From Solirubrobacterales bacterium (GTDB taxonomy: Bacteria; Actinomycetota; Thermoleophilia; Solirubrobacterales; Solirubrobacteraceae), in the NCBI GenBank assembly GCA_019240655.1, contig JAFAXX010000103.1:1-40244 (forward strand): DNA of 40,244 nucleotides, read 5' to 3'. Each line of letters begins with the position of its first letter. The stretch's first letter is position 1. The notes beneath the pieces were generated by a model, which worked only from the letters and a program-made list of their open reading frames with translations, made no database searches and was not told the DNA's origin. Shown in pieces: positions 8,208-16,437 of the stretch. A program made the position numbers and the translations under genes.

Positions 8208-9791
8208 TCATTTCGCCGTGGGCAGCGTCGCCGCCGTCGGCGCCAGCAGCTGCTCGCCGAACGTCGCCCCGATGACCCGCCGTCCGGCCGTAGAGGTGTA
8301 GGAGGCGGTCGCGGTGAGCGCGGCGGTGGCCGCCGGCGGACCGACCGACGGCGCGAGTGCCAGGACGGCGACCCGGAACGTGCGACCGGGCCGCAGCGCG
8401 GCGCGGTAGTTGCGGCTCGTGCGCCCGTGCCACCCCTTCGGCGCGCGAAAGCCGAGCGTGAGCCGGTTGATAGTCGATGTGCCCTGGTTGGTGAACGACA
8501 CGATGACCGTGATCAGCTCGCCGAAGTGAATCTGGCCGGGGTGGGGACTCAACGACAGGACGGAGTGGGGCGCGAGCGTCTCGGTGTCGCGACTGGGGAG
8601 CGGCGTGATCCTGAACATGGCCACACCGTGCGCCGGCACAAAGGCGGCGATCCCACCGCCGCTCTCGCTCGACTGTCGGTTCCACAGGTTGGTCAGGCGA
8701 TACCTGGGAGCGCCTGGCAGTCCGACCGCTCGCGCGCTGGTGGCGATCCTCGTCGCAGCGCCGGTGGAGTTGAACAGCACGACGGCGTGATCCCCGCCTC
8801 TGAGTTGCTTCGAGAGCGCCCACAGCCCGCCGGCGCCCCGGACGGGGACGCCGGGCTTGCCGAGCGGGTCCTGATCGACCGCGATCACGTTGCGGTTCTC
8901 ATAAATGGCCAGATCGGCCGCCGAGAGCGTGGCGAGGTTGGTGCTGGCGATCAGCGGCGCCGCCATCTCAGCCCACAGGCTGAACTCGGTCTGGTACTCG
9001 AGCGTCGTGCTGCCGCCGTTGCCGATCTGGAGCATGTCAGGATCGTTCCACGCTCCCGGGCGGGCGCTGCGGAACAATCCGACCGTGCCCTCGAAGTTGG
9101 CCAGCATCGACCCGAAGTTGTCCGCGATGTCGGGTGTCGTTCGCCACAGGTTGGCCACCGCAGCGCCCCACGCCCACGGGTCGTCGCCGGGGTCGGGATT
9201 GCAAATGGAGAAGACGATCGGGCGCCCGGTCGCCTTCAGCGCAGCGCTCATCCGGGCGTACAGCGTCTGCTGGACCTGCTCGGGGGACTCGCCGGGGAAC
9301 TCGCCATAGGGGATGTTGCAGCGGTCGTACTTCACGTAGTCGACGCCCCACGAAGCGAACGTGGCGGCGTCCTGCGCCTCGTGGCCGTAGCTGCCCGGCA
9401 GGCCGGCGCAGGTGGCGGTGCCGGCGTCCTCGTAGATCCCAAGCCTGAGCCCCAGGCTGTGGAGGTAATCCGCCACCGGCTTGATGCCGCTCGGGAACCT
9501 CGTTGGGTCGGCGACCAGATTGCCGGCGCTGTCGCGGCTCGGGGTCATCCAGCAGTCGTCGATGTTGACGTACCGGTAGCCGGCGGTCCTCAGGCCGTCG
9601 CTCGCCATCGTCTGTGCCGTCTGCTCGACGAGCTGGGCGCTCACGCCGCAGAAGGCCGAGTACCAGTCGTTCCAGCCCATCGGCGGCGTCAGGGCGAGGC
9701 GGTTTGCTTCGGCCGATGCGGCCGGCACGGCGGCGGCCACGGCCAACAGCGCCGCGCACAGGCACGCTATAAGCAACTTTCCTCGGCGCAT
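8208..9791 (-). CDS. Secreted GH27 glycosidase (alpha-galactosidase/alpha-N-acetylgalactosaminidase-like) with C-terminal NEW3-like domain
   Basis: A 527-residue exported glycosidase. Residues 1-27 form a signal peptide ending ASA. The GH27 barrel follows: PPMGWNDW (36-43), NIDDCW (76-81), YVKYDRCN (152-159, nucleophile Asp156) and RPGAWNDPDML (244-254, acid/base Asp250). A beta-sandwich domain closes the barrel, and the last 110 residues (PGQIHFGELITVIVSFTNQG onward) look like an NPCBM-associated NEW3 domain. Alpha-galactosidases usually have Glu, and alpha-GalNAc enzymes Ser, after the Cys of the recognition loop. Here the loop is SICNPDP with Asn198, so sugar preference cannot be read directly. 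The start at 9791 fits the signal peptide; upstream in-frame codons do not. The kinase, deacetylase and isomerase genes nearby favour a GalNAc- or galactose-containing glycan. Confidence 0.88.
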   Translation of the reverse strand: MRRGKLLIACLCAALLAVAAAVPAASAEANRLALTPPMGWNDWYSAFCGVSAQLVEQTAQTMASDGLRTAGYRYVNIDDCWMTPSRDSAGNLVADPTRFPSGIKPVADYLHSLGLRLGIYEDAGTATCAGLPGSYGHEAQDAATFASWGVDYVKYDRCNIPYGEFPGESPEQVQQTLYARMSAALKATGRPIVFSICNPDPGDDPWAWGAAVANLWRTTPDIADNFGSMLANFEGTVGLFRSARPGAWNDPDMLQIGNGGSTTLEYQTEFSLWAEMAAPLIASTNLATLSAADLAIYENRNVIAVDQDPLGKPGVPVRGAGGLWALSKQLRGGDHAVVLFNSTGAATRIATSARAVGLPGAPRYRLTNLWNRQSSESGGGIAAFVPAHGVAMFRITPLPSRDTETLAPHSVLSLSPHPGQIHFGELITVIVSFTNQGTSTINRLTLGFRAPKGWHGRTSRNYRAALRPGRTFRVAVLALAPSVGPPAATAALTATASYTSTAGRRVIGATFGEQLLAPTAATLPTAK

Positions 9792-9939
9792 GCGTTGAGG
9801 GTGCCACGCCAAGCGGCGACGCGCCGCGAGCACACGATCCCGTGCGCTTCCGAGGCATCCACGTCCAACCGGGACAGCGCAGCCGCCGCGGCTCGAGCCG
9901 ACTGCCCCGCCCCGCCGCCGCCCGAGCCGAGCGCCGACC

Positions 9940-9959
9940 CCCTCGACGAGAGTCGAGGG
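9940..9959 (-). terminator. Perfect 8-bp hairpin with four-base loop between pfkB-like and GH27 genes
   Basis: CCCTCGAC (9940-9947), loop GAGA, GTCGAGGG (9952-9959). On the minus strand the loop reads TCTC and the stem is followed by further G/T-rich sequence. It lies 31 bases after the stop of the 12-codon ORF, so termination of the upstream transcript, or attenuation, is possible. Confidence 0.45.
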
Positions 9960-9990
9960 AGTCCGCAGTGCCTCACGAGGATCCCACGGC

Positions 9991-10029
9991 TCACACACGG
10001 CGCCGCTTGGCCACGACGATGTAGGCCAT
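9991..10029 (-). CDS. Possible 12-residue peptide ORF
   Basis: ATG at 10029 opens the peptide MAYIVVAKRRRV, ending in TGA at 9991-9993. AGGAG lies nine bases upstream, so it could be translated. It might be a leader peptide, a degraded N-terminus of a larger gene (the start resembles small monooxygenase-like proteins), or chance. The basic C-terminus is notable. No family is recognised. Confidence 0.25.
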   Translation of the reverse strand: MAYIVVAKRRRV

Positions 10030-10156
10030 GCTCACGCTCTCCTCTCGTTCATTCGTGTTCTCGGCAGGATGCCGACTCGTGAGCTGTGGCGCGCCGCTTG
10101 GGCGCAAACGGCTCGGCGTCCGCTGGTCAGGGCGATTACGACCCCGCCGGTGATGG

Positions 10157-11083
10157 CTACGACGCCCCGATCTCCTCTGCCTCAAGCCGAGCGAGCAGAC
10201 GCCGGTATACCGAATCGTCGAACGACCCGGCCAGCGGCGCGCACACCGCCGCCGCCGAGACGGCGACGGCGTCGCACAGGCGCTCGGGCCACGACCGGCC
10301 CTCGACCAGCCCGACCGCCAGCGCCGCCGTGGCGGCGTCGCCAGCGCCGATCGGGTTGCCGCTCAGGCGCTCGGGCGGCGCTGCGCGCCATGATCCCTCC
10401 TCGGTGACGCAGACGATCCCGTCCGGACCAGATGAGACGACCACCGCGCTTACGCCGTGGCGCCGCAACCGCTCGGCGCCTGCCACGACCGACACCTCGT
10501 CGGAGCCGAGCACCCCGGAGAGCTCCTCGGCGTTGATCGCCACAACTGCCGGCCCCGCCGCGACGCCATGAACCAGCGCATCTCCGTGAGAGTCGAGGAC
10601 GACGGGCACGCCGACGGCTCCGGCCAAGCCGATCAGCCGCGCGTAGGCGTCGACCGGGACCCCGGGCGGCACGCTCCCGGACAGGACGACGACGGAGGCG
10701 CCGTCGACGAGGTCGGGAAAGTCGTCCGCGAACCCGTCCCATTCCAGCCCGGACACCTCTGGACCGGGCTCCGAGAACCCCGTCACCTCGCCGCCCGCCT
10801 CCACCACGACCAGGGTGCTGCGGGACTCGCCGCTCACTTCGACCATCGCGTCGGTCATGCCGCTGGTCGTAAGTTCCTCTCGGGCCACCGCGCCGGTGGT
10901 CCCGCCGGCAAGCCCGGTGACCGTTACCGCGTGTCCGAGCTGGTGGAGCGTCCGCGCCACGTTCACGCCCTTGCCACCGGCCCGGCGACCGACCGGCCGC
11001 ACGGCGTTGGTCCGCCCCCACTCCACGCGGTCGAGCTCGTAGGTGATGTCGAGCGCGAAGTTGAGCGTAACGGTGAGGATCAT
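10157..11083 (-). CDS. PfkB-family hexose kinase (1-phosphofructokinase/tagatose-6-phosphate kinase-like)
   Basis: A 308-residue cytoplasmic ribokinase-fold kinase. The N-terminus, MILTVTLNFALDITYELD, matches the N-P-A-D-type start of the LacC/FruK branch with Phe in place of Pro (NFALD). Sugar-binding GRRAGGKGVNVART is at about residues 32-45, and the anion-hole/catalytic motif NPIGAGDA is near residues 244-251 with the catalytic Asp in GAGDA. The family phosphorylates fructose-1-phosphate or tagatose-6-phosphate. With NagA and an aminosugar-phosphate isomerase nearby, tagatose-6-phosphate kinase in GalNAc/galactose catabolism is attractive but unproven. The ATG at 11083 is chosen because the family starts there; the upstream in-frame extension has no similarity. 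Confidence 0.85.
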   Translation of the reverse strand: MILTVTLNFALDITYELDRVEWGRTNAVRPVGRRAGGKGVNVARTLHQLGHAVTVTGLAGGTTGAVAREELTTSGMTDAMVEVSGESRSTLVVVEAGGEVTGFSEPGPEVSGLEWDGFADDFPDLVDGASVVVLSGSVPPGVPVDAYARLIGLAGAVGVPVVLDSHGDALVHGVAAGPAVVAINAEELSGVLGSDEVSVVAGAERLRRHGVSAVVVSSGPDGIVCVTEEGSWRAAPPERLSGNPIGAGDAATAALAVGLVEGRSWPERLCDAVAVSAAAVCAPLAGSFDDSVYRRLLARLEAEEIGAS

Positions 11084-11231
11084 CGCTTCGACCCTACCTC
11101 GACAGGCCGCTCGTGCGATGTGCCGGAGCCGAGGACGGTTCGCCGAAGGAAAGGCCGGGAGCGCAGCCAGCGCTCGCGGATCAGCCCGGCAAGTCGATGG
11201 TCGATCTCGGGCCGACGGCCGAACGCCCGAA

Positions 11232-11277
11232 CGGTGCGGGGACCCGCCGAGCGCCCCAACCGGTGCGGGAACCCGCC
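11232..11277. promoter_or_regulatory. Pair of 17-bp direct repeats with internal dyad in the divergent PfkB/PrpD promoter region
   Basis: CGGTGCGGGGACCCGCC (11232-11248) and CGGTGCGGGAACCCGCC (11261-11277) differ at one base and are 29 bp apart, close to three helical turns. Each contains GCGGG-nn-CCCGC, a near-perfect dyad. The second ends 30 bp before the MmgE/PrpD start. The position between divergent genes suits a repressor or activator operator. Confidence 0.45.
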
Positions 11278-11306
11278 ACCTCAGGTAGCGTCGCCATCGC
11301 AGCCGC

Positions 11307-12503
11307 ATGTCAACCGCCGCCTACACCCTCGCCGCCTGGGCGACGGCTTTCGAGCCCGCCCAGGACGACCTCGCGCTCGCCGAGCGGGCACTTCGAGACA
11401 CGCTGGCGGTGCTTTACGCCTCGCGCCGGCACCCGCTGCGCTACCTGTTCGAGCAGCTGCCGGACGTTGGGCGCTGGGCGGCGCACGCCCATGTCCTCGA
11501 CTTCGACGACCTGCACCTGCCCTCGACCACGCACATCAGCGCGGTCTGCGTGCCGGTGGCCCTGGCCAGCGGGGGCGACGCGCGGGCGTACCTCGCCGGC
11601 GCGGGCGTGATGGCGCGGCTCGGCACCGCGCTCGGGTGGGGTCACTACACCGCCGGCTGGCACGCCACCTGCACGGCCGGCGCGCCGGCGGCCGCAGTCA
11701 CCGCGGCGGTCGCGGGCGAGCTCGACGCGGTGCCGACGGCGGCGGCGATCGCGCTCGCCGTTCCGGCCGCCGGCGGGGTACAGCGGGCCTTCGGCACCTC
11801 CGCCAAGGCGCTGCAGGTCGGCTTCGCGGCCGACGCCGGGATGCGGGCGGCCAGGCTCGCCGCCGAGGGCGCGACGGCCGACCCCGGCGCGCTCGACGAC
11901 TGGATCGGACTTGTCGGCGGCGACCGGAGCGCCTTGCCCGCCTCGGACGACGGGGAGACAATTCCCGGTGGCCTCGCGATCAAGCTCTACCCCTGCTGCT
12001 ACGCCCTGCAGAGGCCGATCGCCGCCCTCCTCGACCTGAATCCGCTTCCCCCCGCCGACCAGGTCACCGCGATACGGGTGGCCACTCCGGAGAGCGGGCT
12101 GAAGCCGCTGATCCACGCGCGGCCGCGCACCGGCCTCGAGGGCAAGTTCAGCCTCGAGTACGCGATCGCCGCGACGCTACTCGACGGCCGTCCCAATCAG
12201 GTCAGCTTCACCGACGCGGCGGTGCAGCGCCCGGCGGCGCAGCGGCTCGTCGATCTCGTCGAGGTCACGCCAACCGCACAGGGAAACGGACTGCTCGACG
12301 GCAAGGTCGAAATCGAGATCTCGCTCCACGACCGCGAACCGGCGATCGCGCGGATCGACCTACCGCCCGGCGCGCCGCAGAGGCCGCCCAGCGACCGCGA
12401 GCTCCGCCGCAAGCTCGAGGCATGCGCCGGTCCGGCCGCGGCCGAGCTCGCCGAGGTCACGTGGGCGACCGCCCGGTCGTTCCTCGAAGAGCACGGGCTC
12501 TGA
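11307..12503 (+). CDS. MmgE/PrpD family protein
   Basis: A 398-residue protein of the 2-methylcitrate dehydratase/cis-aconitate decarboxylase fold. Family features are the helical N-terminus, HVLDFDDLHLPSTTHISAVC (about residues 62-81), GWHATCTAGAPAAAV (around 117-131), AFGTSAKALQVGFAADAGMRAA, and GGLAIKLYPCCYALQRPI near residues 222-239, the active-site region. It is shorter than the usual 440-490 residues, mainly from compact loops, and appears intact. PrpD enzymes dehydrate 2-methylcitrate, but many family members act on other tricarboxylic or sugar acids. No prpB/prpC genes are nearby, so methylcitrate cycle membership is not supported. It diverges from the PfkB gene and converges on nagA. 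Confidence 0.85.
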   Translation: MSTAAYTLAAWATAFEPAQDDLALAERALRDTLAVLYASRRHPLRYLFEQLPDVGRWAAHAHVLDFDDLHLPSTTHISAVCVPVALASGGDARAYLAGAGVMARLGTALGWGHYTAGWHATCTAGAPAAAVTAAVAGELDAVPTAAAIALAVPAAGGVQRAFGTSAKALQVGFAADAGMRAARLAAEGATADPGALDDWIGLVGGDRSALPASDDGETIPGGLAIKLYPCCYALQRPIAALLDLNPLPPADQVTAIRVATPESGLKPLIHARPRTGLEGKFSLEYAIAATLLDGRPNQVSFTDAAVQRPAAQRLVDLVEVTPTAQGNGLLDGKVEIEISLHDREPAIARIDLPPGAPQRPPSDRELRRKLEACAGPAAAELAEVTWATARSFLEEHGL

Positions 12504-12515
12504 CGCCGCCCAGAC

Positions 12516-12567
12516 GCGCCCGCACCCAGCTCACAGATTCGGCGCCCGCACCCAGCTCACAGATCCG
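12516..12567. repeat. 26-bp tandem duplication across the nagA stop codon
   Basis: Two adjacent 26-bp copies (12516-12541 and 12542-12567) differ at one position (GATTCG versus GATCCG). The nagA TGA lies in the second copy; the first contains a second, unused TGA. The convergent PrpD gene ends 12 bp away. It looks like a recent slippage duplication. Confidence 0.8.
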
Positions 12568-13705
12568 GCTCGAGCACCCAGCGCCCGCCGATCATCGTTC
12601 CCCGCACATACAGCGAGTCGTCGAGCACGACGAGGTCCGCGTCGGTGCCCACCGCGATCGCGCCTTTTCGCCCGGCCAGTCCGAGTAACGCGGCCGGGTT
12701 GGTCGAGGCCATCGCCACCGCCTCCTCGACACCCGCGCCGAGGAAGCGGACGGCGCCGCGGACCGCGGCGTCCATCGTCAGCGTGCTGCCCGCGATCGTC
12801 TCGTGCCCCGGAAGCCGCGCGCGCCCGCGCCTCACGGACACCATCGCGGCGCCGAGCCGGTAGTCGCCGTCCGGCATGCCGGCCGCCGCGATCGCATCGG
12901 TAACCAGCCGCACCCCCGCCGGCCCGCAGCAGCGATGGGCGAGGCGAAGCGCCGCCGGGGCAACATGCACCCCGTCGCAGATCAGCTCGGCGCTGACCCC
13001 GAGGTCGAGCACCGCGCCGATCACCCCCGGCTCGCGGTGGTGAAACGGCCGCATGGCGTTGAACAGGTGGGTGGCGGCGCCGGCGCCGGCCCGGATCGCG
13101 GCCTCGCTCTCAGCGTAGGTGGCGTCCGTGTGGCCGAGCGAGGCGACGACGCCCACGTCGCGCAGGCGTTCGATCAGCGCGAGCGCCGCAGGCAACTCGG
13201 GCGCCAGCGTGACCATCCGCACGCGTCCCGCCCCCGCGGAGAGCAGCCGATCGAGGACACGAACATCCGGCGCCACAAATGTCTCCGGGTCCATCGCCCC
13301 GGGACGCGCGCGGCTCACGAAGGGCCCCTCCAGATGCGCCCCGAGGACGAGCGGGCAGCGGGCGATCGCCGCCAGCGACCGGCAGAGCTCCTCGATCGGC
13401 GCGGCCACCGTCGTGGCGAAGAGGCCGGTGGTCCCGTGCGCGGCGTGAAAGCGCGCCACCGCGGCGATCTCGGAGGCGTCGGCGGAATTGCACTGAGCTC
13501 CGCCGCCGCCGTGCACGTGGCCGTCGATGAACCCGGGCACGAGCCACGCGTCGCCGAGATCGACCCCGTCCTCGCCGGCGGGCGCGGAGCGGCCCGCCGC
13601 ACCGGCCGCCGAGCGCTCCACGGCCGCGATCCGGCCGTCGCGCAAGATCACCTCACCCTCGACGGTCCCCTCAGGGCAGACGATCCGGGCGCTCCGCAGG
13701 CGCAT
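12557..13705 (-). CDS. nagA: N-acetylglucosamine-6-phosphate deacetylase
   Basis: A 382-residue amidohydrolase-fold enzyme that removes acetate from N-acetyl-amino-sugar 6-phosphates. Motifs in order: PGFIDGHVHGGGG (57-69), HLEGPF (about 123-128, metal ligand Glu), SLGHTDAT (about 189-196), THLFNAM..HHREPG (about 212-225), ICDGVHV, and VTDAIAAAGMPDG with the catalytic Asp. The C-terminus returns to the small beta domain (AVGTDADLVVLDD). Nothing essential appears missing. It starts nine bases after the SIS-domain gene and is transcribed with it. NagA enzymes may also take GalNAc-6-phosphate (AgaA); the GH27 and kinase genes leave both open. Confidence 0.93.
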   Translation of the reverse strand: MRLRSARIVCPEGTVEGEVILRDGRIAAVERSAAGAAGRSAPAGEDGVDLGDAWLVPGFIDGHVHGGGGAQCNSADASEIAAVARFHAAHGTTGLFATTVAAPIEELCRSLAAIARCPLVLGAHLEGPFVSRARPGAMDPETFVAPDVRVLDRLLSAGAGRVRMVTLAPELPAALALIERLRDVGVVASLGHTDATYAESEAAIRAGAGAATHLFNAMRPFHHREPGVIGAVLDLGVSAELICDGVHVAPAALRLAHRCCGPAGVRLVTDAIAAAGMPDGDYRLGAAMVSVRRGRARLPGHETIAGSTLTMDAAVRGAVRFLGAGVEEAVAMASTNPAALLGLAGRKGAIAVGTDADLVVLDDSLYVRGTMIGGRWVLEPDL

Positions 13706-13714
13706 GAACCGCCG

Positions 13715-14719
13715 CTAGGTCGGGGTGACCTTGGTCAGGCCCTCCGGACGGTCGGGGTCGTAGCCGAGGCGCAGGGCGAGCGCCCGGGCCAGCTGCTGAC
13801 CCCGGACCACGGCGAGGCCCGGCGCGAGGGCCTCGGGGACCTCCGCGGGCAGCGAAACATCGCCGCCCGCGCCGACCGTTACGACCTGCGCGCCGCGCCG
13901 GCGCAGCTCCGACGTGAGCTCGGAGACGTCCGCGTGGGCGGGGCCGTCGGCGTTCAGGTCGATCACCGGAGGACCGTGCGTCACCGCGGCGATCGGGCCG
14001 TGACGCAGATCGGCCGACGAGTAGCCGTCGGCCAGCAGCGAGCACGTCTCCTTGATCTTGAGCGCGGTCTCGAGCGCCGCCCCGTACAGGTAGCCCCGCG
14101 CCACCACGATCAGCTGCGCGGCGTCGTCCAGCGCCGCGACCGCGTCGTCCGCGCACCCGCCGTCGGCCAACACCTCGTCGACCGCCGAGGGCAGCGCCGT
14201 CAGCGCCGCGGAGGAGAACGGCAGCTTCCCGAGCGCGCCGGCCAGCAGGACGAACGCGACCATCTGCCCGGTCACCGTCTTCGTCGCCGGCACCGCCTCT
14301 TCCTCGCCGAGCCGGAGCGCCACGACCGCTTCGGCGCGCGCGGCCAGCTCGCTTGCCTCGTCGTTGGTGATCGCCAGCCCGAAGCCACCGGCCCCGGACA
14401 GCGCCTCTAGCGTCCGGACGATTTCCGGCGTGCGCCCGGACTGGCTCACCGCGACAACCAGCTGACCTCGGTAGTCGGCCTCGATCCCGTACAGCGTGTG
14501 GAGGCTCGGCGCCGCCATGCTGACCGGCCGCCCAGTGGCCGCCTCGAGCAGGTAGCGCCCGTAGGTCGCGGCATGGTCCGGGGAGCCTCGGGCGACGATC
14601 GTCACGCCGTCGAAGCGCCGGCCGCCAACCAGCCGGGCGACCTCGCCGGCGCGCACCACCAGCGACGCGAGCCTGGCCGGCTGCTCGGCCATCTCGGCCG
14701 CCATCCGCGTGCCGGTCAT
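13715..14719 (-). CDS. SIS-domain aminosugar-phosphate isomerase/deaminase (NagB-II/AgaS/GlmS-C type)
   Basis: A 334-residue protein with two SIS domains like the isomerase half of GlmS but without the glutaminase half. It begins with the EMAEQP segment, then VARGSPDHAATYGRYLLE (first SIS strand-turn-helix), VAVSQSGRTPEIVRTL (phosphate-binding Ser loop), and EEAVPATKTVTGQ. The second domain has ALETALKIKETCSLLADGYS with a catalytic-type Glu and SADLRHGPIAAV. The tail DPDRPEGLTKVT is typical of GlmS and NagB-II proteins, which convert glucosamine- or galactosamine-6-phosphate to the ketose phosphate and ammonia. The ATG at 14719 is chosen, but the frame is open upstream into the transporter C-terminus with no stop between, giving an apparent fusion. 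Confidence 0.85.
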   Translation of the reverse strand: MTGTRMAAEMAEQPARLASLVVRAGEVARLVGGRRFDGVTIVARGSPDHAATYGRYLLEAATGRPVSMAAPSLHTLYGIEADYRGQLVVAVSQSGRTPEIVRTLEALSGAGGFGLAITNDEASELAARAEAVVALRLGEEEAVPATKTVTGQMVAFVLLAGALGKLPFSSAALTALPSAVDEVLADGGCADDAVAALDDAAQLIVVARGYLYGAALETALKIKETCSLLADGYSSADLRHGPIAAVTHGPPVIDLNADGPAHADVSELTSELRRRGAQVVTVGAGGDVSLPAEVPEALAPGLAVVRGQQLARALALRLGYDPDRPEGLTKVTPT

Positions 14720-16259
14720 GAGGCGACACCGGTCGGCGGCGATCCTCGGACTCGACCCCGGACGTGGCCCGCGCCTCGGCGCCCGCGCGGGCGCGTCCGG
14801 CCAGCGACCGCCGTTCTCCCAGTAGACCCGGATCGCCTCGAGCGGCCGGCCCTTGGTCTCGGGCGCCATCGCGAAGATGAACAGGAACGAGAAGGCGGCC
14901 AGCCCGAGGAACAGCGCGAACGTCGCCGTGCCGCCCATGTCCTGCAGCACGGTGAGGTAGAACCGAGAGATCAGCAGGTTGGCGACCAGGTCGGCGGTCA
15001 GCATGGTCGACGCCCCGGCGGTCCGCAGCCGGGCCGGGAAGCTCTATGAGGCGTACACCCACACCATCGCGCCAAAGCCGAAGTTGAAGCCGGCGGTGAA
15101 GAACAGGATGCCGACGAACCCGAGCGCCGAGGCGAGGCCGCTGAAGTGGCTGCCCTGCGCGTAGAGGACGACGAGCAGCGCGGTCGAGGCGATCATCACC
15201 CCGACGCCGGTCAAGAGCGTCACCCGCCGCCCGATGCGGTCCACCACCAGCACCGCGCTCACGGTGGCGAACACCGAGAACACCTCGACCAGCGCCTGCG
15301 CCAGCAGCACCTCGTGGCCGTGCCACCCCATGTCATGGAAGATGAACGGGCTGTAGTAGGTGACCGCGTTGATGCCGGTGATCTGGACGAGGCAGCCGAG
15401 CAAGAGCACGAAGATCGTCGGCCGGAGGTAGGGCAGGCGGAGCATCTCCCTCAGATTCCCGCCGAGCTCGGCGCTCAAGTCGGCCTCGATCTCCCGCAGG
15501 CTCTCCTCCGCGTCGCCAGCAGTATCGACCCGTTGCAGTGTCGCCAGTGTGTCCTCGCGGCGGCGGCGCATGACGTACCAGCGCGGCGTGTCGGGCAAGC
15601 GCAGGAGCACGAACAGCACGAGCCCGCTCGCCACCGCCGAGAGCCCGAGCATGATCCGCCACGAGCCGCTGCCGGCCAGCAGCCAGTCGGGCGAAGTAGG
15701 CGATCATGATCCCCACCACGGTGACGACCTGATAGCCGACGATCAGCGCGCCCCGGATCGCCACCGGCGCCGACTCGGCGATGAACACCGGCGCGGCGAT
15801 CGAGATGCCGATGCTGACGCCGAGGAAGAATCGCGTGACGTCGAGCCACACGATGTCCTGCGCCGCGCCCTGCAGGATCGCGAACACGGTGAAGCCGATC
15901 GCGATCATGATCATCGCCACCTTCCGCCCGTAACGGTCGGCGATCGGGGTTGGCGATCAGCGCGCCGAGGATCAAGCCGAGCCCGGTGAACGTGGTGATC
16001 CACTCGACCGCGGTGGTCGAGAGCTTGAAATGCGCCGGGACGAACAGCAGGGCCCCGGCGATGCTGCCGGTGTCGTAGCCGTAGACCACGCCCACCGTCG
16101 CGGCGGTGAGACCGATCGTGATCGCCAAGCCGCGCGCACCCAGGCCGCGCCACCCAGGCGGCGCCCCTTCGGAGGTCCCGGCCGCTTCTCACCCTGCCCG
16201 CTTTCGGCGCCCTGCCCGGTTCCGGGCCCCTGCCCGGTTCCGCTCTGTGTCGATGCCAT
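14720..16259 (-). pseudogene. Sugar-porter-family MFS transporter, disrupted by indels and an amber codon
   Basis: Fragments in successive frames together make a complete 12-helix sugar porter: VYGYDTGSIAGALLFVP, DRYGRK after correction, LPDTPRWYVMRRR, GINAVTYYSPFIF, DRIGRR and APETKGRPLE. Breaks: one base missing near 16128; one extra C in the run at 15946-15949; one extra C in the run at 15689-15691; an in-frame TAG at 15044-15046 where family members have YASELFP-like sequence; and no stop before the SIS gene, so the C-terminus fuses to it. ATG at 16259 has GGGAGG upstream. The N-terminus has a Gly/Gln-rich repeat (GTGQG). It would import the sugar for the NagA/SIS enzymes. Pseudogene or sequencing errors; the homopolymer positions favour errors for two of the breaks. 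Confidence 0.75.
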
Positions 16260-16437
16260 CGCGCCTCCCTCGTGACGGTCCCGCTCGCGAGTATCCCCGC
16301 CCGGCGGGCCGCGAAACGCTGGGAGCGCTCCGCCCGCCCGCGAACCGAGGACCGCAGCGATTAGTCTCTGCTTGGCCGATGGCAATCGTTCCGATGAGGC
16401 CGGACTCCGGCGAGCTCCTGGCGCCGGTGGCGGGAGA

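Larger units (their letters stand above)
9792..10156. other. 365 bp gap between GH27 and the PfkB kinase, with a tiny ORF and a hairpin
   Basis: Both flanking genes are on the minus strand. Nothing of normal gene length is supported. The gap holds the 12-codon ORF at 9991-10029 and the stem-loop at 9940-9959, listed separately, which together could form a leader or terminator ahead of the GH27 gene. Confidence 0.45.

Noticed and set aside
8196-10082. Long plus-strand open frame opposite the GH27 gene (about 628 codons)
   Set aside because: It is antisense to a gene with clear GH27 motifs. Long antisense frames are expected in very GC-rich DNA; the translation is Arg/Gly/Ala-rich without any domain.
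11307-12503. 2-methylcitrate dehydratase of the methylcitrate cycle
   Set aside because: No methylcitrate synthase or lyase genes are nearby and the family is functionally diverse, so only the family name is given.
10457-12688. 743-codon plus-strand open frame
   Set aside because: It is antisense to the PfkB gene at one end and an out-of-frame shadow of the MmgE/PrpD gene at the other. It has no recognisable domain.
12803-14410. 535-codon plus-strand open frame
   Set aside because: Antisense to nagA and the SIS-domain gene, both of which have complete family motifs.
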